DNA from: Flavobacterium sp. Leaf82 | Lineage (GTDB): Bacteria > Bacteroidota > Bacteroidia > Flavobacteriales > Flavobacteriaceae | Length of the DNA stretch: 64,000 nt | Direction of reading: 5' to 3' | Assembly (NCBI RefSeq): GCF_001422725.1 | Contig: NZ_LMMA01000032.1 | Span: 62,001 to 126,000 of the forward strand | Part shown: one piece after another, positions 63,992-64,000 of the stretch | Layout: each line of letters begins with the position of its first letter | Numbering within the stretch: position 1 is the first letter of the stretch | Made by a program: the position numbers and the translations under genes | The notes under the pieces: generated by a model | Told to the model about the DNA's origin: nothing | Databases searched by the model: none | The model's input: only the letters and a program-made list of their open reading frames with translations

Positions 63992-64000
63992 TCTTTTTGT

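Noticed and set aside
1..64000. CRISPR arrays, tRNA or rRNA genes, insertion sequences, prophage, biosynthetic megasynthases
   Set aside because: I looked for spaced direct repeats, tRNA T-loop patterns, transposase motifs and modular synthases on both strands and found none.

Overview
The window is a chromosomal segment of a Flavobacteriia bacterium, most like Flavobacterium. It is AT-rich and has the family's hallmarks. Promoters look like TAnnTTTG near -7, and Shine-Dalgarno sequences are absent. A subtilisin-like protease carries a type IX secretion C-terminal tail. There is a SusC/SusD locus and many lipoproteins and proteins of unknown function. No tRNA, rRNA, CRISPR array, insertion sequence or prophage was found, and almost all of the window reads as stable core or lineage genome.

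Layout. 1-9 kb: the 3' end of CTP synthase, yidC, a MORN-type exported protein, mnmA, a secreted S8 protease, a nitronate monooxygenase-like enzyme, DUF4268 and a Nudix hydrolase. 9-18 kb: a PlsC-like acyltransferase, a sigma factor with a membrane partner, a DUF3810 putative metallopeptidase, pepD, a 36-residue Lys-rich microprotein, a cupin, a carboxypeptidase-regulatory-domain protein and an RGG-tailed DEAD-box helicase. 18-26 kb: rdgB, an ABC exporter, DUF2809, a GH88 hydrolase, two tandem paralogous lipoproteins, an FMN/Fe-S glutamate-synthase-like enzyme and a NYN-LOTUS protein.

26-32 kb is a nitrite/nitric-oxide island: an Rrf2-family regulator with three cysteines (NsrR-like), a lipoprotein azurin, ric (di-iron Fe-S repair), a frameshifted multi-helix membrane protein, and the reverse-strand set nirK (fused to cytochrome c), nirV-like and SCO-like. 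Three copies of one inverted repeat, AAAAGAyAA-centre-TTrTCTTTT, lie in front of the regulator, ric and nirK. They are the strongest regulatory signal in the window.

32-48 kb: a serine-palmitoyltransferase-like enzyme (possibly for sulfonolipid synthesis), a GNAT protein, an outer-membrane protein, DUF4834, a YfhO/glycosyltransferase/flippase envelope-polymer cluster, an MscS channel and uvrA. 48-60 kb is a polysaccharide utilization locus: a Y_Y_Y/LuxR membrane regulator, SusC, SusD, a surface glycan-binding lipoprotein and two GH16 enzymes with the laminarinase-type E-I-D-x-x-E motif, so a beta-1,3-glucan (laminarin-like) or mixed-linkage glucan substrate is likely. 60-64 kb: an ECF-like sigma factor with a 47-residue companion ORF, a long non-coding leader, a TPR-like protein, an endonuclease III that has lost all four Fe-S cysteines, and bcp.

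Intergenic DNA repeatedly carries short structured or repetitive sequences: strong hairpin terminators, heptamer arrays directly in front of start codons, and a 19-bp perfect inverted repeat with a diverged half-copy elsewhere.
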